Shown here piece after piece: positions 24,276 to 33,573 of a stretch of 64,000 nucleotides of DNA; the stretch's first letter is position 1; each line of letters opens with the position of its first letter. The position numbers were made by a program, and so were the translations under genes. This stretch comes from Natrinema caseinilyticum (lineage in GTDB: Archaea; Halobacteriota; Halobacteria; Halobacteriales; Natrialbaceae). The notes under the pieces were generated by a model, which was given only the letters and a program-made list of their open reading frames with translations, did not search any database and was not told the origin of the DNA. Location: positions 558,001-622,000 of the forward strand of contig NZ_CP100446.1 in assembly GCF_024227435.1 (NCBI RefSeq). Direction: 5' to 3'.

Positions 24276-25331
24276 ATGGCCGAAAATGAAATATATCTCG
24301 AGCGACTCGTCAACGAAGCCGCATTGAAAGCGTATCTCGAGCGAGAGCTCGGCGACGCCAGATCCGTCTCCGTTCGGTACCACGACGAAGGACACTCGAA
24401 CGAGACGTTGTTCATCGAGTGGGGCGATCGAGAGCTCGTGATGCGCCGTCCACCCGCCGGAGAGACGGCCGACACGGCTCACGACGTCCTCCGAGAGTAT
24501 CGCGTCATCTCCGCTCTCGATGGGACGGACGTTCCGGTCCCGACGCCGGTGCTGGGCTGTGACGATGCGTCGGTGATCGGCGGCGAGTTCTATCTGATGG
24601 ACCGACTCGAGGGAGACGTTATCCGCGATCACGAACCCGAACGGTTCGCTAAGCCGGAACAGCGCCGCCGGATCAGCGAAACACTCATCGATACCCTCGC
24701 TGAGATTCACACGATCGACCCCGAAGCGGTCGGGCTTGGTGATCTCGGCCGACCCGAGGGGTACACAGAGCGGCAAATAGAGCGGTGGGGAAAGCAGTTC
24801 GACTGGGCCTACGAGACGACGAAATCCGAACGAGAGGTCCCCTACATCGAGGAGATCGACGAGTGGCTTGAGGCGAACGCTCCCGAGAAGTACGATCACA
24901 CCCTTGTTCACGGCGATTACAAGCTCGATAACGTTATGTACGCACCGAGGACGCCGCCGGAAATCAACGCCGTCTTGGACTGGGAGATGGGAACTCTCGG
25001 CGATCCGTCGGCAGATCTCGGCTGGATGCTCTGTTACTGGGATACCGATCCGTTGATCGACGAACTCATGCCGACGTTCCTCGGCCGTCCGGGGTATTTG
25101 AGCCGCGACGAACTCCTCGATCGGTACGAGCGACAATCCGGACTCGAATTCACGAACCGCCGGTTCTACGTCGGTCTCGGACTGTACATGCTAATCGCGG
25201 TGTGCGAGATGTTCTACGCTCGGTATCTCAACGGCAACAGCAACGATGACCTCTACCCGAAGATGGGATCGCTCGTACCGGAGATCAGTCAGCGGGCGAA
25301 GGAAGTGATCGACGGAGAGCGAGACATCTGA
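24276..25331 (+). CDS. APH-like phosphotransferase (ACAD10/11-kinase / LvaA type)
   Basis: 351-residue kinase of the aminoglycoside-phosphotransferase/choline-kinase fold. The catalytic loop is LVHGDYKLDNVM (HGDxxxxN) and the metal-binding DxD-equivalent is VLDWEMGTLGDPSADLGWML, a motif shared with the kinase domains of ACAD10/11 and of Pseudomonas LvaA. Those enzymes phosphorylate the 4-hydroxyl of 4-hydroxyacyl-CoA so that the partner dehydrogenase domain can remove phosphate. The presence of an ACAD10/11-like dehydrogenase 1.7 kb away supports this role. An antibiotic-resistance role is unlikely. Confidence 0.82.
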   Translation: MAENEIYLERLVNEAALKAYLERELGDARSVSVRYHDEGHSNETLFIEWGDRELVMRRPPAGETADTAHDVLREYRVISALDGTDVPVPTPVLGCDDASVIGGEFYLMDRLEGDVIRDHEPERFAKPEQRRRISETLIDTLAEIHTIDPEAVGLGDLGRPEGYTERQIERWGKQFDWAYETTKSEREVPYIEEIDEWLEANAPEKYDHTLVHGDYKLDNVMYAPRTPPEINAVLDWEMGTLGDPSADLGWMLCYWDTDPLIDELMPTFLGRPGYLSRDELLDRYERQSGLEFTNRRFYVGLGLYMLIAVCEMFYARYLNGNSNDDLYPKMGSLVPEISQRAKEVIDGERDI

Positions 25332-25493
25332 CCCGGCGACGCGACACCCAGAAAGCGGTCGGGATTTTCGATACCGGCCCACGCCCGCGACGCCCGCAGG
25401 CGGCCGGCGGCGATACTGTCTCCGCAGGCGCGGAACGATAATAACGGGGAAAATTATATTGTTGGGAATGGTTACTCTTTAAGCGAAGGCAAC

Positions 25494-27467
25494 ATGAGCG
25501 AGTCACTAGCCGAACGTGTAGACGCTGTCACCGTCGTCGGTGCCGGAACAATGGGCCACGGTATCGCCCAGACGTTCGCGACCGCCGGATACGACGTCAC
25601 CATCGTCGACGTCGACGAGGAGATTCTGGAGACGGCGCTCGAGAAGATTGAGGGGAGCCTCGCTAAACTCGGCGAGGACCCCGACGCGGCGCTAGATCGA
25701 ATCGAAACGACGACGTCAGATGAGGAGGCCTACGGCGACGCCGACCTCGTCGTCGAAGCAGTCCCCGAGGATATCGATCTGAAAGCGGAGGTCTTCGCTA
25801 CCATCGACGACCTCGCACCGGACCGGGCGATACTGGCGACCAACACCAGTACGCTCCCGATCACCGAAATCGCGTCCGCGACGGATCGACCCGGTAACGT
25901 CGTCGGCATGCACTTCTCGAACCCGGTCCAGTTGATGGAAATCGTCGAAATCATCCGCGGCGAGGAGACCAGCGACGACGTGTTCGAGGCGGTCCAGGAA
26001 CTCAGCGAGGAGATCGGAAAGGCGCCGGTGCTCGTCGAGAAGGACATTCCCGGCTTCCTCATCAATCGAATCAACCTCCGATTCTGGCTCGAGGCCGTTC
26101 GACAGGTCGAACAGGGCATCCAGAATAAGGAGACGATCGACGCTGCGATCCGCCGGATCGGACTGCCGATGGGTCCGTTCGAGGTTCTCGATTTCAGCGG
26201 CATCGACGTCGCCACGATGGCTGCCCGTTCGATGCGTGACCGGGGTGTCGACTTGCACGTCCCAGACCTACTTGAGAAGAAGACGGACGCCGGCGACTAC
26301 GGGATGAAAACCGGCGACGGATTCTACACGTATCCGGAACCAGGGGAGTACTCGCGGGTCGACATTCCGCGCGAGCGGCGGCACGACTTCGATCCGAAAC
26401 ACCTCCTCGCGCCAGCCGTCAACGAGGCGGCGTGGTTGCTCGCCAACGACGTGACGACGAAGTCGGAGATCGACAAGGCGATGAAAATCGGAATGAACTG
26501 GCCGCGCGGGCTGCTCGAGTTCGCCGACGAACTCGGTATCGACCGACTCGTCGAGACGCTGGAAACGCTCCGCGAGCGGTCGGGATGGGAGGAGTACGAA
26601 CCCCATCCGCTGCTCCGCGAAATGGCCTCGAACGACGAGGTCGGTCAGAAATCGGGGATCGGCTTCTACGAGTGGGAGTACGAGCGGACGCAGTTCGAGA
26701 CGGTGCAGTACGAGCGACGCGAGGACCTCGCTTGGATCACCCTCGACAGACCCGACCAGCTCAACGCGCTCGACGAGCCGAGCTGGAAGGGATTGAACGC
26801 CGCCCTCGAGCGGGCAGCGAGAGACGAAGACGTCCGTGCGACGGTTCTCACGGGATCGGGACGGGCGTTCTGTGCCGGTGACGACATCGCAGAGATCCAG
26901 AGCTGGGAATCGGCAGACGACGCCGCGGAAATGGTAGACGAGGTCCTCGGGCCGACCGCCAAGACCCTCCGAAACCACCCCAAGCCGCTGATTGCGGCTG
27001 TCAACGGCGTAGCGAATGGAGGGGGCTGCGAACTCGTTTTGCTGAGCGACCTCGCCGTCGCTTCCGAGGGGAGCGACTTCGCCCTTCCCGAAGCGAAGAT
27101 CGGTGCGCTCCCGCCGATCGGCCTCACCTACGGGCGGATGAGTCTCGGAAAGAAAGACATCATGGAGCTTGCACTAACCGGTGACCAGCTGACCGCGTCC
27201 GAGGCCGAATCGATGGGGATCGTCAACTACGTGGTCGGCGACGAACAGGTGGCAGACGTCGCTCACGAACTCGCTCGTTCGACGACGGCATCAGCGCCGG
27301 GCTCCGTCGCGGAGATGAAGGACCTGTGGACGGGGATGGAAGACGATCTCCTCGACGCGTGGTTCGGTGACGCGCTGGACCGCCTCGTCGAGCGAACTCA
27401 GTCGGCGGAAGCCAGCGAGGGGCTCGCGGCATTCCTTGAGAAGCGCGATCCGGACTGGCAGCGGTAA
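25494..27467 (+). CDS. Fused 3-hydroxyacyl-CoA dehydrogenase / enoyl-CoA hydratase
   Basis: 657-residue bifunctional beta-oxidation enzyme. Residues about 10-390 form the 3-hydroxyacyl-CoA dehydrogenase: NAD motif VVGAGTMGHGIAQTF, catalytic His in GMHFSNPVQLME, and the C-terminal HAD domain with its repeat (GDYGMKTGDGFYTYP, then VGQKSGIGFYEW). Residues about 400-657 are a crotonase domain with FCAGDDIAEI and NGVANGGGCEL. The order HAD-ECH is the reverse of bacterial FadB/FadJ and is that of archaeal fusion enzymes, such as the crotonyl-CoA hydratase/3-hydroxybutyryl-CoA dehydrogenase of Sulfolobales. The loop after the second Glu position (PEAKIGALPPIGLTYG) is not canonical. Confidence 0.92.
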   Translation: MSESLAERVDAVTVVGAGTMGHGIAQTFATAGYDVTIVDVDEEILETALEKIEGSLAKLGEDPDAALDRIETTTSDEEAYGDADLVVEAVPEDIDLKAEVFATIDDLAPDRAILATNTSTLPITEIASATDRPGNVVGMHFSNPVQLMEIVEIIRGEETSDDVFEAVQELSEEIGKAPVLVEKDIPGFLINRINLRFWLEAVRQVEQGIQNKETIDAAIRRIGLPMGPFEVLDFSGIDVATMAARSMRDRGVDLHVPDLLEKKTDAGDYGMKTGDGFYTYPEPGEYSRVDIPRERRHDFDPKHLLAPAVNEAAWLLANDVTTKSEIDKAMKIGMNWPRGLLEFADELGIDRLVETLETLRERSGWEEYEPHPLLREMASNDEVGQKSGIGFYEWEYERTQFETVQYERREDLAWITLDRPDQLNALDEPSWKGLNAALERAARDEDVRATVLTGSGRAFCAGDDIAEIQSWESADDAAEMVDEVLGPTAKTLRNHPKPLIAAVNGVANGGGCELVLLSDLAVASEGSDFALPEAKIGALPPIGLTYGRMSLGKKDIMELALTGDQLTASEAESMGIVNYVVGDEQVADVAHELARSTTASAPGSVAEMKDLWTGMEDDLLDAWFGDALDRLVERTQSAEASEGLAAFLEKRDPDWQR

Positions 27468-27556
27468 CCGTCTGGGCGAAGACTCAAGCCGCGCTCAGGC
27501 GTACCGCACCGCTACGTAACCCTTCGCGGGGCCGCACCGACGACCGGCACAACCGT

Positions 27557-28558
27557 TTACGTCGAGTCGGCGATGGTGCCCAACGAGTCGATGAGTGATT
27601 CGATCTCGGCGACGGACGCCTCCATCGACGGCATCGCGATGACGACATCGGCACCGTCCCGCGAGTATCGCCGGAACTGATCTCGAACGTCCGATTCCGT
27701 TCCGGAGACGGTCAGTTCGGTCACCATCCGGTCGGAGATCGCCTCGACCGCCGCGTCGCGATTGCCGTCGCGGAAACGGTCGTGTGCTCTGTCGGGCGCG
27801 TCTCCGAACCCGTACTCGTTTACCTGTTCATTGTACCCCATTGCCATCTCCTGGGCGAGGAGATACCGAACGCGTCGCTCGGCCCGGTCCGGGTCGTCGT
27901 CGACGGCCGTCGGCACCCATGGGGCGACAAGCAGGTCGTCAGGATCTCGACCGGCATTGCGTGCACTCTCCCGCACGTCCGAGACGTGGCTCGAAAACGA
28001 GGACTGCGGAATGAATGCCGGTAACCAGCCGTCGGCATACTCTCCAGTTAACGAACGATTCGCATCGCTGATGGCAGCGTTGAGTATCGGGACGTTGCCG
28101 TCCGCCTCGAGTGTCATGTTGTAGGGGCCGATATCGAACACCTCGCCGTCGTAGTCAACTGTGCCACCGGCCGTCGTCTGTCGGATAATCTCGATCGCTT
28201 CTCGGAGTCGTCGAAGCGGCCGATCGAACGCCATCCCGTGCCACCCTTCGACGATCGGCGGCGAACTTACGCCGAGTCCGAGGAGTGTACGGCCGTTCGA
28301 GAGTTGCTGGAGCGTCGCCGCACTCATTCCGAGTAACGTGGGGCTCCGAGAGTAGACGCTGGCCACGCCGGTTCCGATTTGGACGTCGGTCGTACACTGT
28401 GCGACTGCGGCGAGCGTGGCGACTCCGTTACTGCCGGACGCCTCCTGTTTCCACACCGAGTGGAGCCCCGACTCGTCGGCACGCTTTGCGAACTCCAGCG
28501 TTCGGTTGAGCGATACGTGCGAGAATTCGTCGGGGAGGACGAGACCGAGTTTAGGCAT
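27557..28558 (-). CDS. Luciferase-like (LLM class) flavin/F420-dependent oxidoreductase
   Basis: 333-residue TIM-barrel protein of the bacterial luciferase/F420-dependent superfamily. Family features are LPDEFSH near the start, TDVQIGTGVASVYSRSP, GRTLLGLGVSSPP and RPLRRLREAIEIIR. Haloarchaea make F420, so either FMN or F420 may be the cofactor. ATG 28558 is preferred over the TTG ten codons upstream. It lies 50 bases after the IclR gene on the same strand and may be controlled by it. A paralogue is encoded at 61351. Confidence 0.85.
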   Translation of the reverse strand: MPKLGLVLPDEFSHVSLNRTLEFAKRADESGLHSVWKQEASGSNGVATLAAVAQCTTDVQIGTGVASVYSRSPTLLGMSAATLQQLSNGRTLLGLGVSSPPIVEGWHGMAFDRPLRRLREAIEIIRQTTAGGTVDYDGEVFDIGPYNMTLEADGNVPILNAAISDANRSLTGEYADGWLPAFIPQSSFSSHVSDVRESARNAGRDPDDLLVAPWVPTAVDDDPDRAERRVRYLLAQEMAMGYNEQVNEYGFGDAPDRAHDRFRDGNRDAAVEAISDRMVTELTVSGTESDVRDQFRRYSRDGADVVIAMPSMEASVAEIESLIDSLGTIADST

Positions 28559-28608
28559 CGTCCATAGATTCACCGCCCCGGTCTTCAACCTTCGCGCCCG
28601 ATTTCAAT

Positions 28609-29373
28609 TTACGAGTACGACAAGTTCACCTGAATGACGTTCGCAGTCTCGAGGATCCGGTCCGCGCACTCTTCGCTGAGAACCGTCTCGGTGAGACGAT
28701 TGGCAGGCCCGTAGATGCCGACCGCAGCGGTGACGGTGTCGACGCCGGTCTGGACCGGGGCTCCGACGCCGCGCATCCCCTCGAAGCGTTCCTCGTCGTC
28801 GATCGCGTACCCCTTCTCCCGAATTCGTTTTAATTCGTCGGACAGTTCGTCGGACTCCGTGATCGTGTGTTCGGTCTTCGGTGCCAGACCGTACCGATCG
28901 ACGATCTCACAGACCCGGTCCTCGGAGAGTTGTGCGAGAATCGCTTTCCCACATGCGGTCGTACTGAGTCGCGTTTTCGTTCCAGGGTGTGTTCGCTGGA
29001 TGTGTATGTTCGAACTCTTGTCCCCCTTTTTCATTCCGAGGATAACGCCAAGCCCGTCCTCTTCGACCATTAGGACGGCGTACTCGCCCGTTTCTCTCGC
29101 AAGCGATTTGAGCTCGGGCTCGGCAACCCTGTACACGTCGTACTGACTGCGAACGTGATTGCCCACTTCGAGAAACATCGACGCCACTGTGTACGTACCG
29201 TCAGACAGTTCGACTACGTATCCGAGCGATTCGAGCGTGGTGAGGTAGTCGTAGGTAGAGCTCAACGGCATATCGAGCTGTTCGGAGACTTCCGTCACCG
29301 ATGCTCGATCGAGGTCGAGAAGCGCCCTAATTAACCGATCGGCCCGCTCCACCGACTTCACCGTGCTTGCCAT
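28609..29373 (-). CDS. IclR family transcriptional regulator
   Basis: 254 residues: N-terminal winged helix-turn-helix (DRASVTEVSEQLDMPLSSTY) and a C-terminal GAF-like effector domain (about residues 80-250, with TTACGKAILAQLSE and AIDDEERFEGMRGVGAPV). Haloarchaeal IclR proteins regulate catabolic and sugar genes. Effectors are usually small acids or aromatic compounds. It is the first gene of a minus-strand pair with the luciferase-like enzyme. An inverted-repeat-like site at 29410-29421 just upstream of its promoter may be its operator. Confidence 0.9.
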   Translation of the reverse strand: MASTVKSVERADRLIRALLDLDRASVTEVSEQLDMPLSSTYDYLTTLESLGYVVELSDGTYTVASMFLEVGNHVRSQYDVYRVAEPELKSLARETGEYAVLMVEEDGLGVILGMKKGDKSSNIHIQRTHPGTKTRLSTTACGKAILAQLSEDRVCEIVDRYGLAPKTEHTITESDELSDELKRIREKGYAIDDEERFEGMRGVGAPVQTGVDTVTAAVGIYGPANRLTETVLSEECADRILETANVIQVNLSYS

Positions 29374-29394
29374 ATGACATCATTAAACACAGGG

Positions 29395-29421
29395 TCACAT
29401 AATTGTTTTGGTAATACCGAA
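29395..29421 (-). promoter_or_regulatory. IclR gene promoter and candidate operator
   Basis: On the minus strand TTCGGTATTACC (29421-29410) precedes an A/T-rich stretch, ACAATTATG, that ends 22 bases before the start codon at 29373. The core GGTATTACC is almost a dyad. The same 12 bases occur once more at 37206-37217. Autoregulation by IclR is plausible; a 12-base match alone is weak evidence. Confidence 0.3.
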
Positions 29422-29655
29422 ACCGGGGTTTCTCCCCAATGACGGGCCTGTGTGAAGCGATAGGAGAACGGCCGGTGACGCTCGAATCGGCGCTGACGGC
29501 GGTTATCAGCTGTCGTCATCGACCATCTCCTTCGGAAATAACGGATCGTCTCGTACGACCGCCTCAGAGCGGCGGAATGACTTCCGGACCAGAGATCGGC
29601 TACCGTCTCCGGAAACGGATGCGTCGGCAGTAACCGCCTTCGCTCCGTCGAAGCG

Positions 29656-30960
29656 CTACGAGTCGGCCGAAAACGCGGAGCCGATAATGTCGGCCCAGGC
29701 TAACAACCGTTCGTCGTCGCCGAAGCGGGCCGTACACTGGAGCCCCAGCGGCAGCCCACCGTCGGTTTCGCTAACGGGAACGGTTACGGCGGGTAGTCCG
29801 GTGTGCGTCCAGGGGAGATTCATCACGGGATCGCCGGTATCGTCGATCCCCTTCGGGGCAGGCCCCGGCGCTGCCGGGCTCACCCAGACGTCGATTCCGT
29901 GATCGTCCAGTAGGGCATCGAGTTCCCTCCGAAGTTCGAGTCGCTTCGTGCGTGCGCCACCCAGCGACCCGCTGTCGACCGTGCGCCCACTGGTGACGAG
30001 TTCGGAGATCGTTTCCGAGTATCGATCGCCGTACTCCTCGAACAGTTCGTAATGTGACAGCGAGGCCTCCGCCTCCACGAGCGTCTGATGACGTTCGATG
30101 ATCGCATCGATCTCTGAGAGCGCGTTCGGAACCCGGCGTATCTCTACGCCGGCTTCTTCCAGTCGATTACACTGCGCGCGGAAGTGACGTCGGCCAGACT
30201 CAGAGGCCTTTTCGAGATACGCATCGGCGGGGACACCGAGCGTCGGCGTTCCGGGATCGGCGTTCGCCGTCCAGTCCTCGTACAAGAGCGGTGCGACGAA
30301 CGTGGCGTCTGCGACCGTGGCGGTAAAGTACCCAACGTGGTCGACCGAGGGGGCCATCGGTAGCACGCCCTCGCTTGAGATCCGTCCGTGACTCGGCTTG
30401 AGACCGACTATTCCGCAGAAGGCCGCAGGGCGGACGATAGAGCCGACCGTCTGGGTTCCCAGCGCCAGCGGGCACATACCAGCAGCGACCGCTGCCGCGG
30501 ATCCGCTGCTCGATCCACCGGGTGTCCGCTCGAGATCACGGGGGTTTCGCGTCGGTCCGGGATCGTAATAGCCGAATTCCGTCGTTACCGTCTTTCCGAG
30601 GACGATAGTGCCCGCCGCCCGGAGTGCGCTCACCGCTCCGCCTTCAGGTCTGGTCAGCGCTTCTGGCGGCAAATCCGTACCCGCACGGGTTTCCAGTTCG
30701 CGCGCGTGGAACAGATCTTTCACACCGACGGGGACGCCGTATAGCGGCGGCCGTTCGCCGTATGTCTCTCCATGAATTCGCTCGATTTCAGTCCGCTCAC
30801 GCTCCACACGGGCCCACTGATCAGGTTCGTCGACGAACGCGTGGACATCTGGCTCCCGCTTCTCAGTTCGACGGCGGATACTGTCCACGTACTCGTCCAG
30901 TTCGGTGTCGCCTCGTCGCAGCGCTTCGGTCGTCTCCTCGAGTGACATCGCCTCGAACAT
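29656..30960 (-). CDS. Amidase (amidase-signature family)
   Basis: 434-residue amidase-signature enzyme. The catalytic Lys is in VPVGVKDLFHA, the Ser-rich loop is RTPGGSSSGSAAAVAAG, and the nucleophilic-Ser segment is LGTQTVGSIVRPAAFCG, completing the Ser-Ser-Lys triad. It is shorter than GatA, and no gatB or gatC is near, so a stand-alone amide hydrolase releasing ammonia and an acid is likely. That acid could feed the synthetases on the right. It lies directly upstream of MaoC in the minus orientation, the same arrangement as the second amidase at 52.9 kb next to MaoC remnants. Confidence 0.87.
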   Translation of the reverse strand: MFEAMSLEETTEALRRGDTELDEYVDSIRRRTEKREPDVHAFVDEPDQWARVERERTEIERIHGETYGERPPLYGVPVGVKDLFHARELETRAGTDLPPEALTRPEGGAVSALRAAGTIVLGKTVTTEFGYYDPGPTRNPRDLERTPGGSSSGSAAAVAAGMCPLALGTQTVGSIVRPAAFCGIVGLKPSHGRISSEGVLPMAPSVDHVGYFTATVADATFVAPLLYEDWTANADPGTPTLGVPADAYLEKASESGRRHFRAQCNRLEEAGVEIRRVPNALSEIDAIIERHQTLVEAEASLSHYELFEEYGDRYSETISELVTSGRTVDSGSLGGARTKRLELRRELDALLDDHGIDVWVSPAAPGPAPKGIDDTGDPVMNLPWTHTGLPAVTVPVSETDGGLPLGLQCTARFGDDERLLAWADIIGSAFSADS

Positions 30961-31111
30961 AGCGATTGTATCGATCCACTATCGTATACCTCTTTTGACG
31001 AAAACGAAACGCAGTGGAGAGTGCGGTGAACACCTCCAAAGACAGCGACGGTGTTCGCAGCCCTCACTCAACCTCGACTACGGCGATCGACCGCACGTCC
31101 GGACTTCGCGG

Positions 31112-31558
31112 TCACGTCGCCAGATCCCGTCGGACGATACACTGCATCCGTACCGATAGCACCTCGGCGTCGTCGTTGTAGACCCGCTGTTCGAACGTCA
31201 CGTCGCCGCGGTCCGCGTGACGATCGGACGCCGACTTCTCGATTACCTCGAGCTCTACTCGTAGCGTATCACCCGGTTGTACGGGACGGCGAAAGCGGAG
31301 GTCGTCCATTCCGCGTCCACCGAGATTTGCGATTTCGTCGAAGACGTCCTCTACGGTCAGTTTGCTCGCGATACACATCGTGTGATGGCCGCTCGCGATC
31401 AGTTCGCCGAATATCGACTCTCCGGCCGCGGCCTCGTCGACGTGAAACGGCTGCGGATCGAACTCCTCGGCAAACTCGACAATTTCGTCTTTTTCGATGG
31501 TATAGCTCCGCGTCTCGAACACATCACCGGGATCGAGATCTTCGAAGTAGCGAGACAT
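31112..31558 (-). CDS. MaoC-like (R)-specific enoyl-CoA hydratase
   Basis: 148-residue hot-dog-fold hydratase. The hydratase-2 motif is FAEEFDPQPFHVDE, giving the catalytic Asp and His, with GELIASGHHTMCI behind it. It hydrates 2-enoyl-CoA to (R)-3-hydroxyacyl-CoA, or acts in reverse. It is divergent from the synthetase at 31695. The box ACTTTATCTCG lies about 27 bases before the ATG on the minus strand. Its C-terminal DVTFEQRVYNDD is the best match for the relic at 54466-54552. Confidence 0.9.
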   Translation of the reverse strand: MSRYFEDLDPGDVFETRSYTIEKDEIVEFAEEFDPQPFHVDEAAAGESIFGELIASGHHTMCIASKLTVEDVFDEIANLGGRGMDDLRFRRPVQPGDTLRVELEVIEKSASDRHADRGDVTFEQRVYNDDAEVLSVRMQCIVRRDLAT

Positions 31559-31694
31559 ACCGAACCGTTACTCCACACGAGATAAAGTACTTGCTGTCGA
31601 TACCCTGGCAGATGTCCCGATGGCCCCGAGAGGCGATGGCTACTCGCCGAGGGAAGCGTTTAATCTCTTCTATATTGTTCTGGTATAACACACC

Positions 31695-33263
31695 ATGACT
31701 AAGACCGACGACGTAACCGCGTACGACCTGCTTCATCGAGCCTGTAACAAGTACGCATCGCGCCCGATCGCTACGGTCGACGGCGAAACGTGGACGTACG
31801 GGGAGGCCTGGGAGCGAGGCGGTCAGCTGGCATGCGCGTTCTCCGACCGTGGATTCGAGAAGGGAGATCATATCGGTATCGTGATGTCGAACCAGTTGGA
31901 CTACCTCACCGCGAACTTCGCCTGCGTCCGCGGCGGCTTCGTAAACGTGCCGATGAACGAGATGTTGACGGACGACGAGTTCGCGTACATACTCGAGGAT
32001 TCGGGAGCGCGAGGGGCAGTAGTGGGGTCCGAGTTCACCGACACAATCGCGGAACTGCGACCCGATCTGCCCCACCTCGAAACCGTCGTCGCTGTGGACG
32101 ACGCACCACGTGACGGCCAGATTCCCCTCGAGACCGCTCTCGTCACCGACGGTGTGTCAGCGCTCGACGTCACCATCGATCAGAGCGACCTCCTCCGGCT
32201 TTCCTACACCGGCGGAACGACTGGGCGGCCCAAGGGGGCTCGACACACTCACGGAGTCATCGCGATGGACATGCTGGCCCACGTCATCGCGTTCGAAATC
32301 CGCGACGGCGAAGAGATGCTCATCATGACGCCGCTCCCACACGCCGCCGGATACATCCATCTGGGTGCGCTTACACAGGGTGCTCATCTCACCATCTCTA
32401 GAGGCTTCGACTCGGATGTCTTCCTTCGGCTACTCGACGAGCGGCCGATCACCTGGGCGTTCCTCGTGCCGACAATGATCTACCGGACGCTCGACGCCGA
32501 CGCGCTGGACGAGGCAGACGTGTCGGGACTCGAGACGCTGGTCTACGGTGCTGCCCCTATCTCGGAGGAGCGGCTGACCGAGGCGATCGATGCGTTCGGC
32601 GACGTGTTCATCCAAGCCTACGGGCAGACGGAAATGCCGAACGTCGGAACGGTGCTCCCGAAGGACGACCACCGACGGGGCGAAGATCGCGTTCGATCCT
32701 GTGGTCGACCGGCAACACTGGTCGATGCCGAGATCTCCGACGTTGAGGACGGAGCGATCGAGTCGTTCCTCGACCGGGGAGAGGTCGGCGAACTGGTGCT
32801 GCGGTCCCCCTATGTGATGGATGGCTATCACGGGAAGCCCGAGAAGACGGCTCGAACGCTCGTCGACGGGTGGCTTCTGACCGGCGATATCGCCCGGATG
32901 GACGACGACGGCTACGTCTATCTACTCGATCGTGCCAGCGACGTGATCGTCTCCGGAGGGATGAACGTCTACACCACCGAGGTCGAAGACGCTCTCGAGC
33001 GCCATCCCGATTTGAATCTGGTCGCTGTGATCGGCGTCCCCCATGACGATTGGGGCGAGGCAGTTCACGCCGTCGTCGATGCGGACACCGACGAGATCGA
33101 TACCGCCGAGGTACTAGCCTTCGCCGACAATCAACTCGCCGATTACAAGAAACCGAAGAGCGTCGAGTTTCGCGACGATATTCCGACTACCCCGTACGGA
33201 AAAGTGGATAAGAAGGCGCTTCGAGAGCCACACTGGGAAGGCACTGACAGGCACATCCATTGA
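31695..33263 (+). CDS. Acyl-CoA synthetase, FadD-like
   Basis: 522-residue AMP-forming synthetase of the FadD/CaiC-like branch (shorter than the other branch here). The phosphate loop is YTGGTTGRPKG, with Gly instead of the usual second-position Ser. Others are QAYGQTEMPN, GWLLTGDIARMDDDGYVYLLD, SGGMNVYTTEVED, and the catalytic Lys in TTPYGKVDKKALREPHW. TATATTGTTCTGGTAT about 15-30 bases before the ATG gives a leaderless promoter. It is divergent from MaoC. A C-terminal relic of a close paralogue is at 54564-54632. Confidence 0.9.
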   Translation: MTKTDDVTAYDLLHRACNKYASRPIATVDGETWTYGEAWERGGQLACAFSDRGFEKGDHIGIVMSNQLDYLTANFACVRGGFVNVPMNEMLTDDEFAYILEDSGARGAVVGSEFTDTIAELRPDLPHLETVVAVDDAPRDGQIPLETALVTDGVSALDVTIDQSDLLRLSYTGGTTGRPKGARHTHGVIAMDMLAHVIAFEIRDGEEMLIMTPLPHAAGYIHLGALTQGAHLTISRGFDSDVFLRLLDERPITWAFLVPTMIYRTLDADALDEADVSGLETLVYGAAPISEERLTEAIDAFGDVFIQAYGQTEMPNVGTVLPKDDHRRGEDRVRSCGRPATLVDAEISDVEDGAIESFLDRGEVGELVLRSPYVMDGYHGKPEKTARTLVDGWLLTGDIARMDDDGYVYLLDRASDVIVSGGMNVYTTEVEDALERHPDLNLVAVIGVPHDDWGEAVHAVVDADTDEIDTAEVLAFADNQLADYKKPKSVEFRDDIPTTPYGKVDKKALREPHWEGTDRHIH

Positions 33264-33573
33264 ACCCCGAGCAGTTCACGATCTGCCTCCGCAGCGACTC
33301 GGCGATCGATCGATCCCCGCAGACGACGCCGCTTCACCGACCGCCCCGGTCGATGAGTCTACCGGTAGCAGACAAAAGATCGTTGGTGCACTAACTTACG
33401 TTATTCGCGCTGTCGCTTCAGCGAACGGCGTCTCTCGGACTGTAGAAGCCAACGGTGACCAGCGTTTGTAACACCGGTTAGACCACATCCGCGTATGGCC
33501 AACAGCCGTATCGGGACCGTGACATCGGCGGAAACGACAGCTAAATGTGCCATAGTCACAAACCGTATAGAAG
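33264..33573. other. Intergenic region before a broken synthetase gene
   Basis: 310 bases without a convincing gene. No strong A/T promoter box is found near the GTG at 33574; CCGTATAGAAGGTG is right at the start codon. Short ORFs on both strands show no known motif. Confidence 0.45.

Noticed and set aside
23754-25136. 460-codon minus-strand ORF across the CoA-transferase/kinase intergenic region
   Set aside because: It crosses the antisense of the kinase gene, the promoter region and another frame of the CoA-transferase; no motif.
24276-25331. Aminoglycoside resistance kinase
   Set aside because: The fold is shared, but the LDWEMGTLGDP motif and the acyl-CoA neighbours point to the ACAD10/11-kinase group.
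29439-29633. 64-codon plus-strand ORF between iclR and the amidase
   Set aside because: Starts in the iclR promoter region, Arg/Ser-rich, no recognisable domain or ribosome site.
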